NCBI GenBank assembly: GCA_014859465.1
Contig: JACUUF010000011.1
Span: 1-50,993, forward strand
Direction: 5' to 3'
From: Methyloprofundus sp.
Lineage (GTDB): Bacteria > Pseudomonadota > Gammaproteobacteria > Methylococcales > Methylomonadaceae
DNA length: 50,993 nt
The notes beneath the pieces were generated by a model, which was given only the letters and a program-made list of their open reading frames with translations, made no database searches and was not told the origin of the DNA. Positions 37,204 through 46,511 of this stretch are shown piece after piece (the first letter of the stretch is position 1; every line of letters starts with the position of its first letter). The position numbers and the translations under genes are program-made.

Positions 37204-37968
37204 TTACATTAAGGGTAATAGTTCATCCAGAATTTTGCCATTAGTCACTAGAATTTGTTTAGGATAAATACCCGGATTACCTTTAAAGTCAGTTGTCGTT
37301 CCGCCTGCTTCCTGAACAATTAATGCGCCAGCGGCAATATCGTATAAATTCAGTTCTTGTTCCCAAAAAGCATCCAGCTGTCCGTCAGCCACTAAACATA
37401 AATCCATGGCGGCAGAACCTAGACGGCGTTGTCCGGTGGTTTTTTGGGCAATGCGACAAAACCGTTCTAGGTTATTGTCTTCCAGATAGGAACGTAAACA
37501 AGCAAACCCCGTGCCGATCATTGAGTTGCCTAAATCAGTTTCATTGGAGACCTTGATTTTCTTGCCATTTTTAAATGCACCTTGGCCTTTTTCAGCGCAG
37601 TAATAATCATTTAAAGCGGGGGCAAAAACCACGCCTGCAATCAATTCCTGGTCAATTTCTAAAGCGACACTAATGGCCCAGTAGTATTGGCCTTTAGAGA
37701 AGGAGTGAGTACCGTCAATGGGATCAACAATCCAACGGTTAGTTTGGTTTTTGCTTTGGCCGCTTTCTTCGCCCCAAAAACCATACTCTGGGTAGTGTTT
37801 GCCTAGTTCAGCCTGTAAGAATTTCTCTACTGCGACATCGGCGGCAGTGACAAAATCTCTGGGGCTCTTTTGTGATATTTCTAGGTTTTGTAGGTCATTG
37901 AAGTGGCTTAAGGCGATGTCCCCGGCCTTGCGGATAATGATTTCTAGGGTGTTTAGTGATATGGTCAT
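37204..37968 (-). CDS. inositol monophosphatase family protein
   Basis: 254 residues. Metal-dependent phosphatase of the IMPase/SuhB/CysQ superfamily. D44, E67-E68 (WGEESG) and DPIDGT (82-87) form the metal site, and LYDIAAGALIVQEAGG near the C terminus gives the third acidic ligand. Members act on inositol 1-phosphate, PAP, fructose 1,6-bisphosphate or histidinol phosphate; this sequence does not allow a firm choice. Its position among glycolytic and serine-cycle genes does not settle the substrate. Confidence 0.88.
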   Translation of the reverse strand: MTISLNTLEIIIRKAGDIALSHFNDLQNLEISQKSPRDFVTAADVAVEKFLQAELGKHYPEYGFWGEESGQSKNQTNRWIVDPIDGTHSFSKGQYYWAISVALEIDQELIAGVVFAPALNDYYCAEKGQGAFKNGKKIKVSNETDLGNSMIGTGFACLRSYLEDNNLERFCRIAQKTTGQRRLGSAAMDLCLVADGQLDAFWEQELNLYDIAAGALIVQEAGGTTTDFKGNPGIYPKQILVTNGKILDELLPLM

Positions 37969-38183
37969 AAATAAAAACTCGTGAAATGGAATTAATAGAA
38001 ACTATAGTATAGCAATAACTTGGAATAGCTTGTGAAGGCATTTTATGCATGTGTTGCAGCTAAAATCTTGAACGCTAAAATGTTTTCAGATATAGTTGAT
38101 CTACAATACTTTCCTGTCGTAATGGATTACCTAAGACAAATAATAATTGATGACAGATATGTTATCTATAAGAGAGGCTTTTG

Positions 38184-39764
38184 ATGAGTGGATTGAGTGC
38201 AGAGAGTTTAGGTTTAAAAGGCGTAGCAAATGTTTACCATAACCTGAGCCACGATGAGTTATTTGAACATGAGCTAAATAACCAGGAAGGTAAAGTGGCC
38301 AGTAGCGGCGCTATGATGGTCGATACCGGAGTGTTTACTGGGCGATCGCCGAAAGACAAATATTTTGTGCAGCAATCACCGTCAAAAGAACATATTTCTT
38401 GGGGGTCTATTAATCAGCCTATTTCTGCAGAGCATTTTGATGAAATCTATGGGGATGTAATTAATTATCTTTCAGATAAAAATCTTTATGTTACTGACGG
38501 CTATTCTGGAGCTAGCGCAGGAACACGTAAGTCTGTGCGTTTTATCACTGAATTTGCATGGCAATCACATTTTGTGAAAAATATGTTTATTCCGTCTGCC
38601 GTTAGTGAGCTAGCTAATTTTGCACCGGATTTCCGCGTTTATAATGCGAGTAATATGAAAAATGAAAAGTGGCAAAAACACGGTCTTAATTCTGAGGTTT
38701 TTGTTATTTTTAACATAGAAAAAAATGTCGCCATTATTGGTGGTACTTGGTACGGTGGAGAGATGAAGAAAGGCATCTTTACCATGATGAATTACTGGTT
38801 GCCATTGGAGGGTATTTTATCCATGCACTGTAGTGCGAATGTCGGAAAAGACGGTGATGTCGCTTTATTCTTTGGTCTTTCAGGTACGGGGAAAACCACA
38901 CTTTCAACCGACCCAGAACGCGAATTAATTGGCGATGATGAGCATGGTTGGGATGATGATGGGGTATTTAATTTTGAAGGGGGTTGTTATGCAAAAACAA
39001 TTGATCTTTCTGCCGAAAACGAACCAGAAATTCATGGTGCAATTAAGCATGGTGCTTTATTAGAAAATGTTGTTGCCGATGATGATGGTATCGTTGATTT
39101 TGCCGATAAATCTAAAACAGAAAATACTCGCGTTTCTTATCCGATTCACCATATAGCAAACCATAGGGCTAGCTTACAAGCGGGTATGCCGCGTAATATT
39201 ATCTTTTTAAGTTGTGATGCTTTTGGTGTTTTACCGCCAGTATCTAAGCTCACTAAAGAGCAGGCGATGTATTATTTCTTGTCTGGTTATACAGCAAAAG
39301 TAGCGGGTACAGAGCGGGGTATTACTGAGCCAGTGACTGCCTTTTCTGCTTGTTTTGGTGAAGCATTCTTGCCATTGCATCCAACGGTTTACGCTAAGTT
39401 GCTAGGCGAGAAAATGGCAGAGCATGGCGTTAATGCGTACTTGGTTAATACTGGCTGGGTTGGCGGTGGTTACGGAGTGGGTAAGCGTATGAGCATCAAA
39501 GGCACACGTGCTTGTATTAATGCAATTTTAGATGGCAGCATTAATAACTCTGAATTTGAAACAGTGCCTTTCTTTCAGTTGCATACACCATTAACTTTAA
39601 CGGGTGTTGAGACTAGCTTATTAAATCCGCGTAATGCATGGGAAGATAAAGCAAGTTATGATGCAACGGCAGCAAATTTAGCAGGACTATTTATCAATAA
39701 CTTTAAAAAATATACTGATAACGATAGTGGTTTTGATTTTACTAAAGCAGGTCCGCAATTATAA
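38184..39764 (+). CDS. pckA: phosphoenolpyruvate carboxykinase (ATP)
   Basis: 526 residues. Interconverts oxaloacetate and PEP with ATP/ADP, linking the malate/oxaloacetate pool to gluconeogenesis. P-loop GLSGTGKT at 231-238, then [20 protein letters not shown], with GRSPKDKY near the N terminus and [11 protein letters not shown], all as in E. coli PckA. AGAGAGG lies six bases before ATG 38184; the adjacent in-frame TTG is rejected. It is followed by a terminator and gap. Confidence 0.96.
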   Translation: MSGLSAESLGLKGVANVYHNLSHDELFEHELNNQEGKVASSGAMMVDTGVFTGRSPKDKYFVQQSPSKEHISWGSINQPISAEHFDEIYGDVINYLSDKNLYVTDGYSGASAGTRKSVRFITEFAWQSHFVKNMFIPSAVSELANFAPDFRVYNASNMKNEKWQKHGLNSEVFVIFNIEKNVAIIGGTWYGGEMKKGIFTMMNYWLPLEGILSMHCSANVGKDGDVALFFGLSGTGKTTLSTDPERELIGDDEHGWDDDGVFNFEGGCYAKTIDLSAENEPEIHGAIKHGALLENVVADDDGIVDFADKSKTENTRVSYPIHHIANHRASLQAGMPRNIIFLSCDAFGVLPPVSKLTKEQAMYYFLSGYTAKVAGTERGITEPVTAFSACFGEAFLPLHPTVYAKLLGEKMAEHGVNAYLVNTGWVGGGYGVGKRMSIKGTRACINAILDGSINNSEFETVPFFQLHTPLTLTGVETSLLNPRNAWEDKASYDATAANLAGLFINNFKKYTDNDSGFDFTKAGPQL

Positions 39765-39792
39765 ATTAAGCTATTTTTGATAGTTAAAAAGC

Positions 39793-39829
39793 AAAGGGAG
39801 ACCTGACGAAAGTTGGTTCTCCCTTTTTT
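39793..39829 (+). terminator. terminator after pckA
   Basis: AAAGGGAGACC (39793-39803) pairs with GGTTCTCCCTTT (from 39815) with a one-base bulge, followed by TTT. It separates pckA from gap. Confidence 0.85.
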
Positions 39830-39917
39830 GTTGCTGCTAATGAATTCAATAGACGGATTCCTTGGCAGTTGCTATAGTTTTAAGCATATTTTACATTTAA
39901 CTTTAGGAGAGAATTTT

Positions 39918-40931
39918 ATGGCGATTAAAATTGCAATTAATGGGTATGGGCGTATTGGCCGTTGTGTAGTGCGTGCAATCTATGAAGCCAATCGTAAAGG
40001 TGAAGTAGAAGTCGTTGCTATTAATGATTTGGGTGATACTGAAACGAATGCACATTTAACCCAATATGACTCAGTACATGGGAAATTCCCATTTGAGGTC
40101 AGTATCGATGGCGATTATATGATTATTGATGGCGATAGAATCCGCGTGCTAGCAGAAAGAGATCCATCAAAACTACCCTGGGCTGAATTAGGTGTTGATG
40201 TTGTTCATGAGTGTACCGGTTTTTTTGCCACCAAAGAAAAGGCCTCCGCACACTTAGCAGCAGGCGCTAAAAAAGTCATTATTTCTGCTCCTGGCGGTGA
40301 TGATGTGGATGCGACGGTCGTTTATGGTGTAAACCATGATATTTTAAAAGCATCGGATACGGTTATTTCTAATGCCTCTTGTACAACTAACTGTCTGGCA
40401 CCTTTAGTTAAGCCTTTGTTGGACGGTATTGGTATTGAAACAGGTTTGATGACCACTATTCATTCTTATACCAATGATCAAGTATTAACCGATGTTTATC
40501 ATAAAGATTTACGTCGTGCGCGTTCTGCAACGCAGTCAATGATCCCTACTAAAACAGGGGCTGCAGCCGCTATTGGTTTGGTATTGCCTGAATTAGTTGG
40601 TAAGTTTGACGGTTTTGCGATGCGTGTGCCTACCATTAATGTATCGGTTGTTGATTTAACCTTTGTTGCGTCACGCCCCACCTCTAAAGCAGAAATTGAT
40701 GGCTTGTTAAAAGCAGCCTCTGAAGGGCCATTAAAAGGTGTGTTAGGATTCAATGATAAGCCGTTAGTATCTGTGGATTTTAATCATGATCCAGCCTCTT
40801 CAACTTATGAGTCTAGTTTTACCAAAGTGTCGGGTGGTGTCTTAGTCAAAGTATTGTCTTGGTACGATAACGAATGGGGCTTTTCCAACCGTATGTTAGA
40901 TACCACGGTTGCTTTGATGAAAGCTAAATAG
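39918..40931 (+). CDS. gap: type I glyceraldehyde-3-phosphate dehydrogenase
   Basis: 337 residues. Interconverts glyceraldehyde 3-phosphate and 1,3-bisphosphoglycerate. NGYGRIGR at the N terminus binds NAD, with D37 in INDLGD favouring NAD. Catalytic Cys is C155 in SNASCTTNC. Further hallmarks are [18 protein letters not shown] and [18 protein letters not shown] lies just before ATG 39918; the frame is open further upstream but crosses the pckA terminator. It is followed by its own terminator and then pyk. Confidence 0.96.
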   Translation: MAIKIAINGYGRIGRCVVRAIYEANRKGEVEVVAINDLGDTETNAHLTQYDSVHGKFPFEVSIDGDYMIIDGDRIRVLAERDPSKLPWAELGVDVVHECTGFFATKEKASAHLAAGAKKVIISAPGGDDVDATVVYGVNHDILKASDTVISNASCTTNCLAPLVKPLLDGIGIETGLMTTIHSYTNDQVLTDVYHKDLRRARSATQSMIPTKTGAAAAIGLVLPELVGKFDGFAMRVPTINVSVVDLTFVASRPTSKAEIDGLLKAASEGPLKGVLGFNDKPLVSVDFNHDPASSTYESSFTKVSGGVLVKVLSWYDNEWGFSNRMLDTTVALMKAK

Positions 40932-40959
40932 TTTTTATACTATTTTTAAATTTACTCGG

Positions 40960-40992
40960 AGCGCAGATATGACTTATTATCTCTGCGCTTTT
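40960..40992 (+). terminator. terminator between gap and pyk
   Basis: AGCGCAGATAT (40960-40970) pairs with ATCTCTGCGCT (40979-40989), with one mismatch, and is followed by TTT. pyk begins 36 bases later, so this can act as an attenuator if the two are co-transcribed. Confidence 0.7.
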
Positions 40993-41027
40993 GTTTGTGC
41001 TGTCACCTAGTGAGTTGAGATTCCTCT

Positions 41028-42476
41028 ATGTATCCTTTAAAAAGAACTAAAATTGTAGCGACCTTAGGTCCTGCTACAGATGACCTTGACGTATTAGAAA
41101 AATTATTTCGTGCTGGCATAGATGTTGTGCGTTTAAATTTTTCTCATGGTTCAGCTCAAGATCATATTGATCGCGCTAATAGGGTGCGCGCTACCATTGA
41201 AAAAACAGGCTATCGAGTAGGGATTTTAGCTGATTTACAAGGACCAAAAATTCGTATTGCTCGCTTTGCCAATGATAAGGTCTGGCTAAATGAAGGTCAG
41301 GAATTTGCTTTAGATATTAATTTAGGCGAGAACGAGGGTGATCATGGGCAAGTTGGTATTACTTATGAGCCTTTAGCTAATGAAGTCGTTGCAGGTAGTC
41401 GCTTGTTGCTTGATGATGGGCGTATTGTTTTGGATGTTGTCGGTGTAGACAGAGGGCGTGTTCACTGTATTGTTGTTGTTGGCGGACAGCTTTCTAATAA
41501 TAAAGGGATTAATTTATTAGGCGGTGGTCTATCGGCGGCGGCACTAACAGAAAAAGATATAGAAGATATACAAACGATTGCAGCCATTAATGCCGATTTT
41601 GTCGCTATTTCTTTTCCTCGCTCTGCGGACGATATGCACTATGCGCGTAGGCTTTTAAATGAGGCGGGTTGTTATGCGAGTTTAGTTGCTAAAATTGAGC
41701 GCGCAGAAGCAATGGAAGTGATGGATGAAATCATTTTAGCCTCTGATGTCATTATGGTCGCACGGGGTGATTTGGGTGTGGAGATTGGCGATGCTAATTT
41801 ACCTGCTGCACAAAAAAAATTAATCAAACGCGCTAGACAGCTAAATAGAGCGGTGATTACTGCAACGCAGATGATGGAATCCATGATTGATAATCCGATT
41901 CCTACGCGAGCAGAAGTATTTGATGTGGCCAATGCGGTTGTTGATGGTACTGATGCCATTATGCTTTCTGCCGAGACGGCGACCGGTAAATACCCGGTCA
42001 AAACGGTTGAAGCGATGGCGCGTATTTGTATGGAAACAGAAAAGCAACAAAGTGTTCGAGTTTCTAAGCATCGGGTTGATATGCGCTTTACCCGTGTTGA
42101 TGAAGCGATTGCTATGTCAGCCATGTATATGGCCAATCATAGTGATATTGATGGTTTGATTGCCCTTACTCAATCAGGTGCTACTCCGTTATGGATGTCA
42201 CGTATTAGTTCTGGTTTGCCGATTTTTGCTTTTAGTAGTCAAAAGTCTACTTTAGGTAAAGTGACCTTATATCGTGGTGTAACGCCGGTGTATTTTTCTT
42301 TAGAAGCTCAGGATCATGCTGAGGTTAATAAAGAGATTATCGCGGTGTTAAAGAAGCATGGCTATGCTAAAAAAGGCGATACTTTTATTATTACTAAAGG
42401 TGATTTGACTGGCCAAGAGGGCGGTACAAATGGTTTGAAAGTTGTGACTGTAGGAGAAGGTTTGATTCCGGCTTAG
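41028..42476 (+). CDS. pyk: pyruvate kinase
   Basis: 482 residues. Converts PEP and ADP to pyruvate and [15 protein letters not shown] at the N terminus, RLNFSHGS, the active-site [17 protein letters not shown] with the catalytic Lys, [31 protein letters not shown], and a C-terminal allosteric domain are all present. It completes a pckA-gap-pyk series around the PEP node. The Shine-Dalgarno sequence is weak (GAG). Confidence 0.96.
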   Translation: MYPLKRTKIVATLGPATDDLDVLEKLFRAGIDVVRLNFSHGSAQDHIDRANRVRATIEKTGYRVGILADLQGPKIRIARFANDKVWLNEGQEFALDINLGENEGDHGQVGITYEPLANEVVAGSRLLLDDGRIVLDVVGVDRGRVHCIVVVGGQLSNNKGINLLGGGLSAAALTEKDIEDIQTIAAINADFVAISFPRSADDMHYARRLLNEAGCYASLVAKIERAEAMEVMDEIILASDVIMVARGDLGVEIGDANLPAAQKKLIKRARQLNRAVITATQMMESMIDNPIPTRAEVFDVANAVVDGTDAIMLSAETATGKYPVKTVEAMARICMETEKQQSVRVSKHRVDMRFTRVDEAIAMSAMYMANHSDIDGLIALTQSGATPLWMSRISSGLPIFAFSSQKSTLGKVTLYRGVTPVYFSLEAQDHAEVNKEIIAVLKKHGYAKKGDTFIITKGDLTGQEGGTNGLKVVTVGEGLIPA

Positions 42477-42517
42477 GTGTGACAATAAACTACTGCATGA
42501 GCAGCTTTAATGGTTTG

Positions 42518-42580
42518 GTCGAATTAGCGGGTAGGTTGGGCTGAGGTACGAAGCCCAACGTGTTGTAAGTCTAATTCGAC
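42518..42580. repeat. nested palindromic element between convergent pyk and antiporter genes
   Basis: Outer arms GTCGAATTAG (42518-42527) and CTAATTCGAC (42571-42580) are perfect inverted repeats. Inside them, GTTGGGCT (42535-42542) pairs with AGCCCAAC (42552-42559). The inner arm resembles common intergenic REP-type repeats; the GTTGGGC block also occurs in the repeats at 44.4-44.7 kb. It could serve as a bidirectional terminator. The outer right arm ends just before the antiporter stop. Confidence 0.65.
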
Positions 42581-44293
42581 TTACCTTACTTGAGTTTTTG
42601 TCTTTTCTACGTTGAGTCCAATGTCAATCTCAGCATAATATTTTTTTCTAAATCCTCCTAATACGCTGTCTTGCTCTTGTTCGCTAACGCCAACATTATT
42701 TAATGCCATGCGTGCTAGCTCTATACTCACTTCAACATATTCAGACACTGCTCCATCAGCCCCTAGACTGCGTAATTCACGACACTGAGTCAGGCTATGG
42801 CCGCGTACGAAAATTTTCATATCAGGATAGGCGGTACATAATGAGGCAACTAATTTTTCGGTCGCTTCGGGGTCGTTGACGGTCACCACGATGACTTTTG
42901 CATGCTGTGCTCCAGCAGACTTTAAGACTTCAGGATTACGCACATCACCGTAAAAAACGGGAAATCCATTGGCACGTTCTTTTTTAACAATGGCGGCATC
43001 AAAATCTAAAGCGACATAGGTATAGCCTGAAAGGGATAAAATTTCACCAATACGATGACCTACGCGGCCAAATCCTGCTAGCACGATAGGCGTATTTCCT
43101 TCAGGAATCTGTTCCGGTTCTTGTGTTTCTGGGGTATCTTTCGATTTAATCAGACCTTGAGCCATGTGCGCCAGTAGAGGCGTGATTAACATGCTGAGCA
43201 AAACTAAGAGTAATAATTGCTGAAACAGATCATCACTTAATAACTTGGATTTATTGGCCAAAGAAAACAGCACTAAGGCAAATTCACCACTTTGACTAAG
43301 GACTAAAGCAACGGCTAAGCTTTTTTTTGCGGTTAAATCAAATAAGTAAGTAAGTGGAAAAAGTATGGCGGCTTTTATTGCGATCAATACGCCAACCATA
43401 GCAAAGCAATATCTAGGGTTCTCTAGTAATAAGCTAAGGTTGAAAGTCATGCCCATGGACATGAAAAATAGCCCGAGTAAAAGTCCACGAAAAGGTTGTA
43501 TTTCTGCCATGACCTGATGTTTGTAAGATGAGTCAGAGATCAGTAAGCCAGCTAAAAAAGCGCCCATCGCCATAGAGAGTCCGATATGCTCAAGAATAAT
43601 AGCTGCTCCCAGAACAATAAGTAAGGCGGACGCGGTGAAAACTTCCGGGTTTTTTGCCAGTGCCACTCGATGTAAAATAGGGTGCAGAAAATAGCGACCG
43701 ATTAATATTACTAAGCTAAGTATCGCCAGCGATTCAACTAAGGCAAGCCCAATATCGAGACCAACGGCTTGATCTTGAGAGACGAGTAAAGGCAGTAGCG
43801 CCAATAAGGGGACGACGGCTAGATCTTGCATTAAGAGCACAGCAAAAGAGGTGCGGCCATAAATTGAAGAAAGGGACTTTTGTTCCGTTAGTAATTGTAA
43901 TACAAAGGCGGTGGAGGAAAGCGCGAGTGCCGGTCCAATTAAAATCGCGGCGCGCAGAGGAATATCAAAAAAAAGATAGCTGACACCAGATAAGGCTGTG
44001 CCTGTGAGCAGTATTTGTAATGAGCCCAGACCGAATACGGCACGCCTCATTAGCCACAGGCGTGCCGGTTTGAGTTCTATGCCAATAACAAAGAGCAATA
44101 ATACTACGCCAATTTCCGCAAGGTAGCCGATTTGATTGATATGACTAATTAAACCTAGCGCTGAAGGGCCAACGATAAGTCCGGCAACCAAAAATCCTGG
44201 TACAGCACCCAGTCTAATGGCCTGAAAAATAGGCACGGTAATGACCGCGGCACTGAGCAATATGATGATGTCAATCAGATAGGATGGGATCAT
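42581..44293 (-). CDS. monovalent cation:proton antiporter-2 (CPA2) family protein, KefB/KefC type
   Basis: 570 residues. An N-terminal Na+/H+-exchanger-type membrane domain of about 12 helices (residues 1-380), including the LMQDLAVVPLLALL helix with the conserved Asp, is followed by a TrkA-N/RCK domain (about 398-520) with the nucleotide-binding IVLAGFGRVGHRIG. The family exports potassium in exchange for protons. The HALSDS-like glutathione motif of KefC cannot be placed with confidence. No KefF/KefG partner is adjacent. Convergent with pyk. Confidence 0.9.
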   Translation of the reverse strand: MIPSYLIDIIILLSAAVITVPIFQAIRLGAVPGFLVAGLIVGPSALGLISHINQIGYLAEIGVVLLLFVIGIELKPARLWLMRRAVFGLGSLQILLTGTALSGVSYLFFDIPLRAAILIGPALALSSTAFVLQLLTEQKSLSSIYGRTSFAVLLMQDLAVVPLLALLPLLVSQDQAVGLDIGLALVESLAILSLVILIGRYFLHPILHRVALAKNPEVFTASALLIVLGAAIILEHIGLSMAMGAFLAGLLISDSSYKHQVMAEIQPFRGLLLGLFFMSMGMTFNLSLLLENPRYCFAMVGVLIAIKAAILFPLTYLFDLTAKKSLAVALVLSQSGEFALVLFSLANKSKLLSDDLFQQLLLLVLLSMLITPLLAHMAQGLIKSKDTPETQEPEQIPEGNTPIVLAGFGRVGHRIGEILSLSGYTYVALDFDAAIVKKERANGFPVFYGDVRNPEVLKSAGAQHAKVIVVTVNDPEATEKLVASLCTAYPDMKIFVRGHSLTQCRELRSLGADGAVSEYVEVSIELARMALNNVGVSEQEQDSVLGGFRKKYYAEIDIGLNVEKTKTQVR

Positions 44294-44395
44294 AAGTTAG
44301 AAGCTAAGCAAGTGCGTGAGTTGTGAAATGTCAATTTAGCACAGACTGAGTAGAGTGCAGAGCTTTTACTTTGAAAAAAGCTCTGACTTTAAATT

Positions 44396-44490
44396 ATGGG
44401 TAGCTACATAAATCTTAAGGCCTTCTCTAGCAGGCCCAGCCCGATAAGATCGGGTTTTGGCTGTTGGGCAGAGATAGTCGCCTGTAGGAG
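44396..44490 (+). repeat. dispersed repeat, copy B
   Basis: Begins ATGGGTAGCTACATAAATCT, then TAAGGCCTTCTC, a hairpin AGCCCGATAAGATCGGGTT, and GTTGGGCAGAGATAGTCGC. It shares order and most bases with copy A at 21790-21880 but keeps an extra internal hairpin block. Confidence 0.75.
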
Positions 44491-44553
44491 CGGCTTCTAG
44501 CCGCGACAAAGCATGTGGCGTTGTTTTTCGCGGCTAGCAGCAGCCGCTCCTAC
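44484..44553. repeat. inverted pair of REP-like palindromes (BIME-like)
   Basis: GTAGGAGCGGCT with CTAGCCGCGA (44484-44506) is mirrored by TCGCGGCTAG with AGCCGCTCCTAC (44528-44553). Together they can fold into one long hairpin. The GTAGGAGCGGCT core is of a type widespread in gammaproteobacterial intergenic regions. A single arm also ends copy A at 21.87 kb. Confidence 0.8.
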
Positions 44554-44579
44554 CCAAGGATGTTAACTCTCTCCATTAG

Positions 44580-44684
44580 GGCATAGCTATCTACACAAGT
44601 CTTAAAGCCTTATCCAGAGGGACAAACCGGCAAGGATCGGGTTTGCATTTACCCAAAGGGTGTTGGGCAGGGATAGCCCAACAT
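44580..44684 (+). repeat. dispersed repeat, copy C
   Basis: Begins GGCATAGCTATCTACACAAG, then TCTTAAAGCCTTATCC, GGATCGGGTTTGCATTTACCC and GTTGGGCAGGGATAGCCCAAC, the last being a hairpin. The inner part is the reverse complement of the sequence at 21944-22004. Confidence 0.75.
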
Positions 44685-44741
44685 GATTAGGTTGGATCAG
44701 GGGAAATAGATAAAGCCTTGATTTTATTCTCCTCACCCAAA

Positions 44742-44761
44742 CCCTCTCCAGCAGGAGAGGG
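44742..44761. repeat. short perfect palindrome of a widespread intergenic type
   Basis: CCCTCTCC (44742-44749) pairs with GGAGAGGG (44754-44761) around AGCA, preceded by CCTCACCCAAA. This resembles a palindromic repeat common in many proteobacterial genomes. Confidence 0.7.
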
Positions 44762-44801
44762 AGTAACTTCACTTGTTAACTCATTGTCTTTAAAAGCATA
44801 A

Positions 44802-44823
44802 AAGTTGTGTAGATGCCTATGGG
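44802..44823 (-). repeat. inverted end of the dispersed repeat
   Basis: On the minus strand this reads CCCATAGGCATCTACACAAC, matching the first bases of copies A, B and C. With the start of copy B at 44396 it brackets the whole repeat mosaic in inverted orientation. Confidence 0.6.
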
Positions 44824-44845
44824 CTCTAATTGGCATGAGTGTAAC

Positions 44846-45622
44846 TTATTTCTGCTCAAGTTCCATAAAGCCATGCAAGCCACGTTTAGATTTAACGGCT
44901 AGCCATTGTTTTAAATAAGTGATTTCTTCGGTATTTTCTAAATCGTCAATACTCGCGTTTTTACGTAAACGTCTAAACGCGGTAGAAATGACTTTATAGC
45001 GTTCGCCGATAATGCCAGCACGCCTTAAGCCAACTGTGTTTAAGCGATAGTGTTTGGCTGGATAGCCGGCAATAAGGCAGAAGGGGATCACGTCTTTATT
45101 AAGTCCTGTTGTGCCTTGGACAATGGCATAAGAACCGATGCGACAAAATTGGTGAGCAACCACACTGCCACCCATAAATACGCGATCATCAACTTGGACA
45201 AAGCCCCCGACAGCGACATTGTTAGCGAAAATTGTGTTATTGCCAATGCGGCAATCATGCGCGACATGGCTATTATTCATAAAAAAACAGTGAGAGCCGA
45301 TTAACGTTATGCCATTGGCTTCTGAAGCCCTATGTGCGGTAAAGCCTTCTCTGAAAACATTGTCATTGCCAATTTCCAGCCATGAAACGGTTGTTTCTTT
45401 AAATGAGGTATCTTGTGGTAAACCGCCTAAAACCACATGCGGGTGTAAGCTATTGCCCGAGCCCATTTTAGTGTAAGGCATAACCACGGCATGCGCGCCG
45501 ATTTTGCAGTTATCGCCTATCTGTACCTGGTTTTCGATCACCGCAAAAGGCCCGACAGTGATGTTTTTGCCCAGAACTGCTTGCTCAGCGATGTAGGCGG
45601 TAGGGTGAATGTTTTGAGTCAT
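44846..45622 (-). CDS. lpxA: acyl-ACP:UDP-N-acetylglucosamine O-acyltransferase (LpxA or close paralogue)
   Basis: 258 residues. Left-handed beta-helix enzyme of the first lipid A step. Hexapeptide repeats fill about residues 1-185; the catalytic His aligns as H122 in SHVAHDC (H125 in E. coli), GGLPQD is retained, and a helical C-terminal domain follows (about 190-258). It is not in the usual lpxD-fabZ-lpxA-lpxB cluster, and the loop before HRAS differs from canonical LpxA. It could be a second copy with another chain-length or sugar preference. Seven bases separate it from xerD upstream. Confidence 0.8.
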   Translation of the reverse strand: MTQNIHPTAYIAEQAVLGKNITVGPFAVIENQVQIGDNCKIGAHAVVMPYTKMGSGNSLHPHVVLGGLPQDTSFKETTVSWLEIGNDNVFREGFTAHRASEANGITLIGSHCFFMNNSHVAHDCRIGNNTIFANNVAVGGFVQVDDRVFMGGSVVAHQFCRIGSYAIVQGTTGLNKDVIPFCLIAGYPAKHYRLNTVGLRRAGIIGERYKVISTAFRRLRKNASIDDLENTEEITYLKQWLAVKSKRGLHGFMELEQK

Positions 45623-45629
45623 GTGAGCA

Positions 45630-46511
45630 TTAGCCTCGTGGATGGTATAAGGAATGTAATTCTTTTAAGCGCTGGTTAGCGACATGGGTATAAATTTGTG
45701 TAGTGGATAAGTCGCTGTGGCCTAATAATAATTGCACAACGCGCAAATCAGCGCCGTGATTTAATAAATGCGTAGCAAAGGCGTGGCGTAAGGTATGAGG
45801 TGATAACTCTTTAGTAATGCCGGCTTTTTTTGCATAGCGCTTAATAATATGCCAAAAAGCTTGGCGTGTCATACCTGCGCCTCGATTGGTAACAAAAATA
45901 GTGCGGCATTGGCGTTCGGATAATAGCGCTTTACGACTGTGTTGCATATACTCTTCTAGGCAGTCGAGTGCTTGCTCGCCGATAGGCACTAAACGCTCTT
46001 TATTACCTTTCCCGGTAACACGCAATACGCCCATGCGGAGATTAATTTGATCGTTACTTAAGTTGACCAGTTCTGATACACGTAGACCCGTTGCATAGAG
46101 CATTTCCAGCATGGCTTTATCTCTAGCGCCCAAAATTGAGCTGGGCTCTGGAGCCTCAAGCAACAACTCAACATCATGCTCAGATAAAGTATCGGGTAAA
46201 GGCCTACCAAGTTGTGGCTGATCAATTAATGCGGTCGGATCAATTGACACCTGCTTTTCGCGTAATAAATAGCTATAAAAGCGACGTAGGCTGGATAAAA
46301 TTCGCGCGGATGAGCGTGCGCTAATACCTTGATCGTAACGTTGACTTAAAAATAAGCGAATATCACTATTGGATACTTGTTCCATGGGTTTGCTTAGGCT
46401 TTTGTTAAAAATGTGCAAATCACTGGCGTAAGCGCTGAGGGTGTTTTTACTTAAGCCATTTTCCACCCATAAGGCATCGACAAAAGCATCGATTAATTGT
46501 TTAGCGCTCAT
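45630..46511 (-). CDS. xerD: site-specific tyrosine recombinase XerD
   Basis: 293 residues. With XerC it resolves chromosome dimers at dif. The N-terminal SAM-like domain (about 5-90) is followed by the catalytic domain, with all catalytic residues present: R144 (TGLRVSEL), K168, H239 and R242 (PHTLRHAFATHLL), H265 and nucleophile Y274 (TQIYTHV). The length and the RLKELHSLYHPRG tail fit chromosomal XerD rather than an integrase of a mobile element. The start overlaps the ogt end by 11 bases. Confidence 0.94.
   Translation of the reverse strand: MSAKQLIDAFVDALWVENGLSKNTLSAYASDLHIFNKSLSKPMEQVSNSDIRLFLSQRYDQGISARSSARILSSLRRFYSYLLREKQVSIDPTALIDQPQLGRPLPDTLSEHDVELLLEAPEPSSILGARDKAMLEMLYATGLRVSELVNLSNDQINLRMGVLRVTGKGNKERLVPIGEQALDCLEEYMQHSRKALLSERQCRTIFVTNRGAGMTRQAFWHIIKRYAKKAGITKELSPHTLRHAFATHLLNHGADLRVVQLLLGHSDLSTTQIYTHVANQRLKELHSLYHPRG

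Larger units (their letters stand above)
44294..44845. other. gene-free 552-base stretch made of dispersed and palindromic repeats
   Basis: No supportable gene lies between the antiporter and lpxA. The stretch contains a CAGAGCTTTT/AAAAGCTCTG hairpin (44358-44385), two direct copies of a repeat shared with 21.8 kb, a pair of REP-like palindromes, a third palindrome at 44742-44761 and an inverted end at 44802-44823. It is a mosaic of separate repeat families rather than one element. Confidence 0.7.

Noticed and set aside
41672-42136. 154-codon minus-strand frame inside pyk
   Set aside because: Antisense shadow of a highly conserved gene.
45630-46511. XerD as an integrase of a mobile element, with the repeats at 44.4-44.8 kb as attachment sites
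   Set aside because: The protein has chromosomal XerD length and motifs and sits in a housekeeping operon; there are no cargo genes, and the repeats are REP-type rather than att sites.
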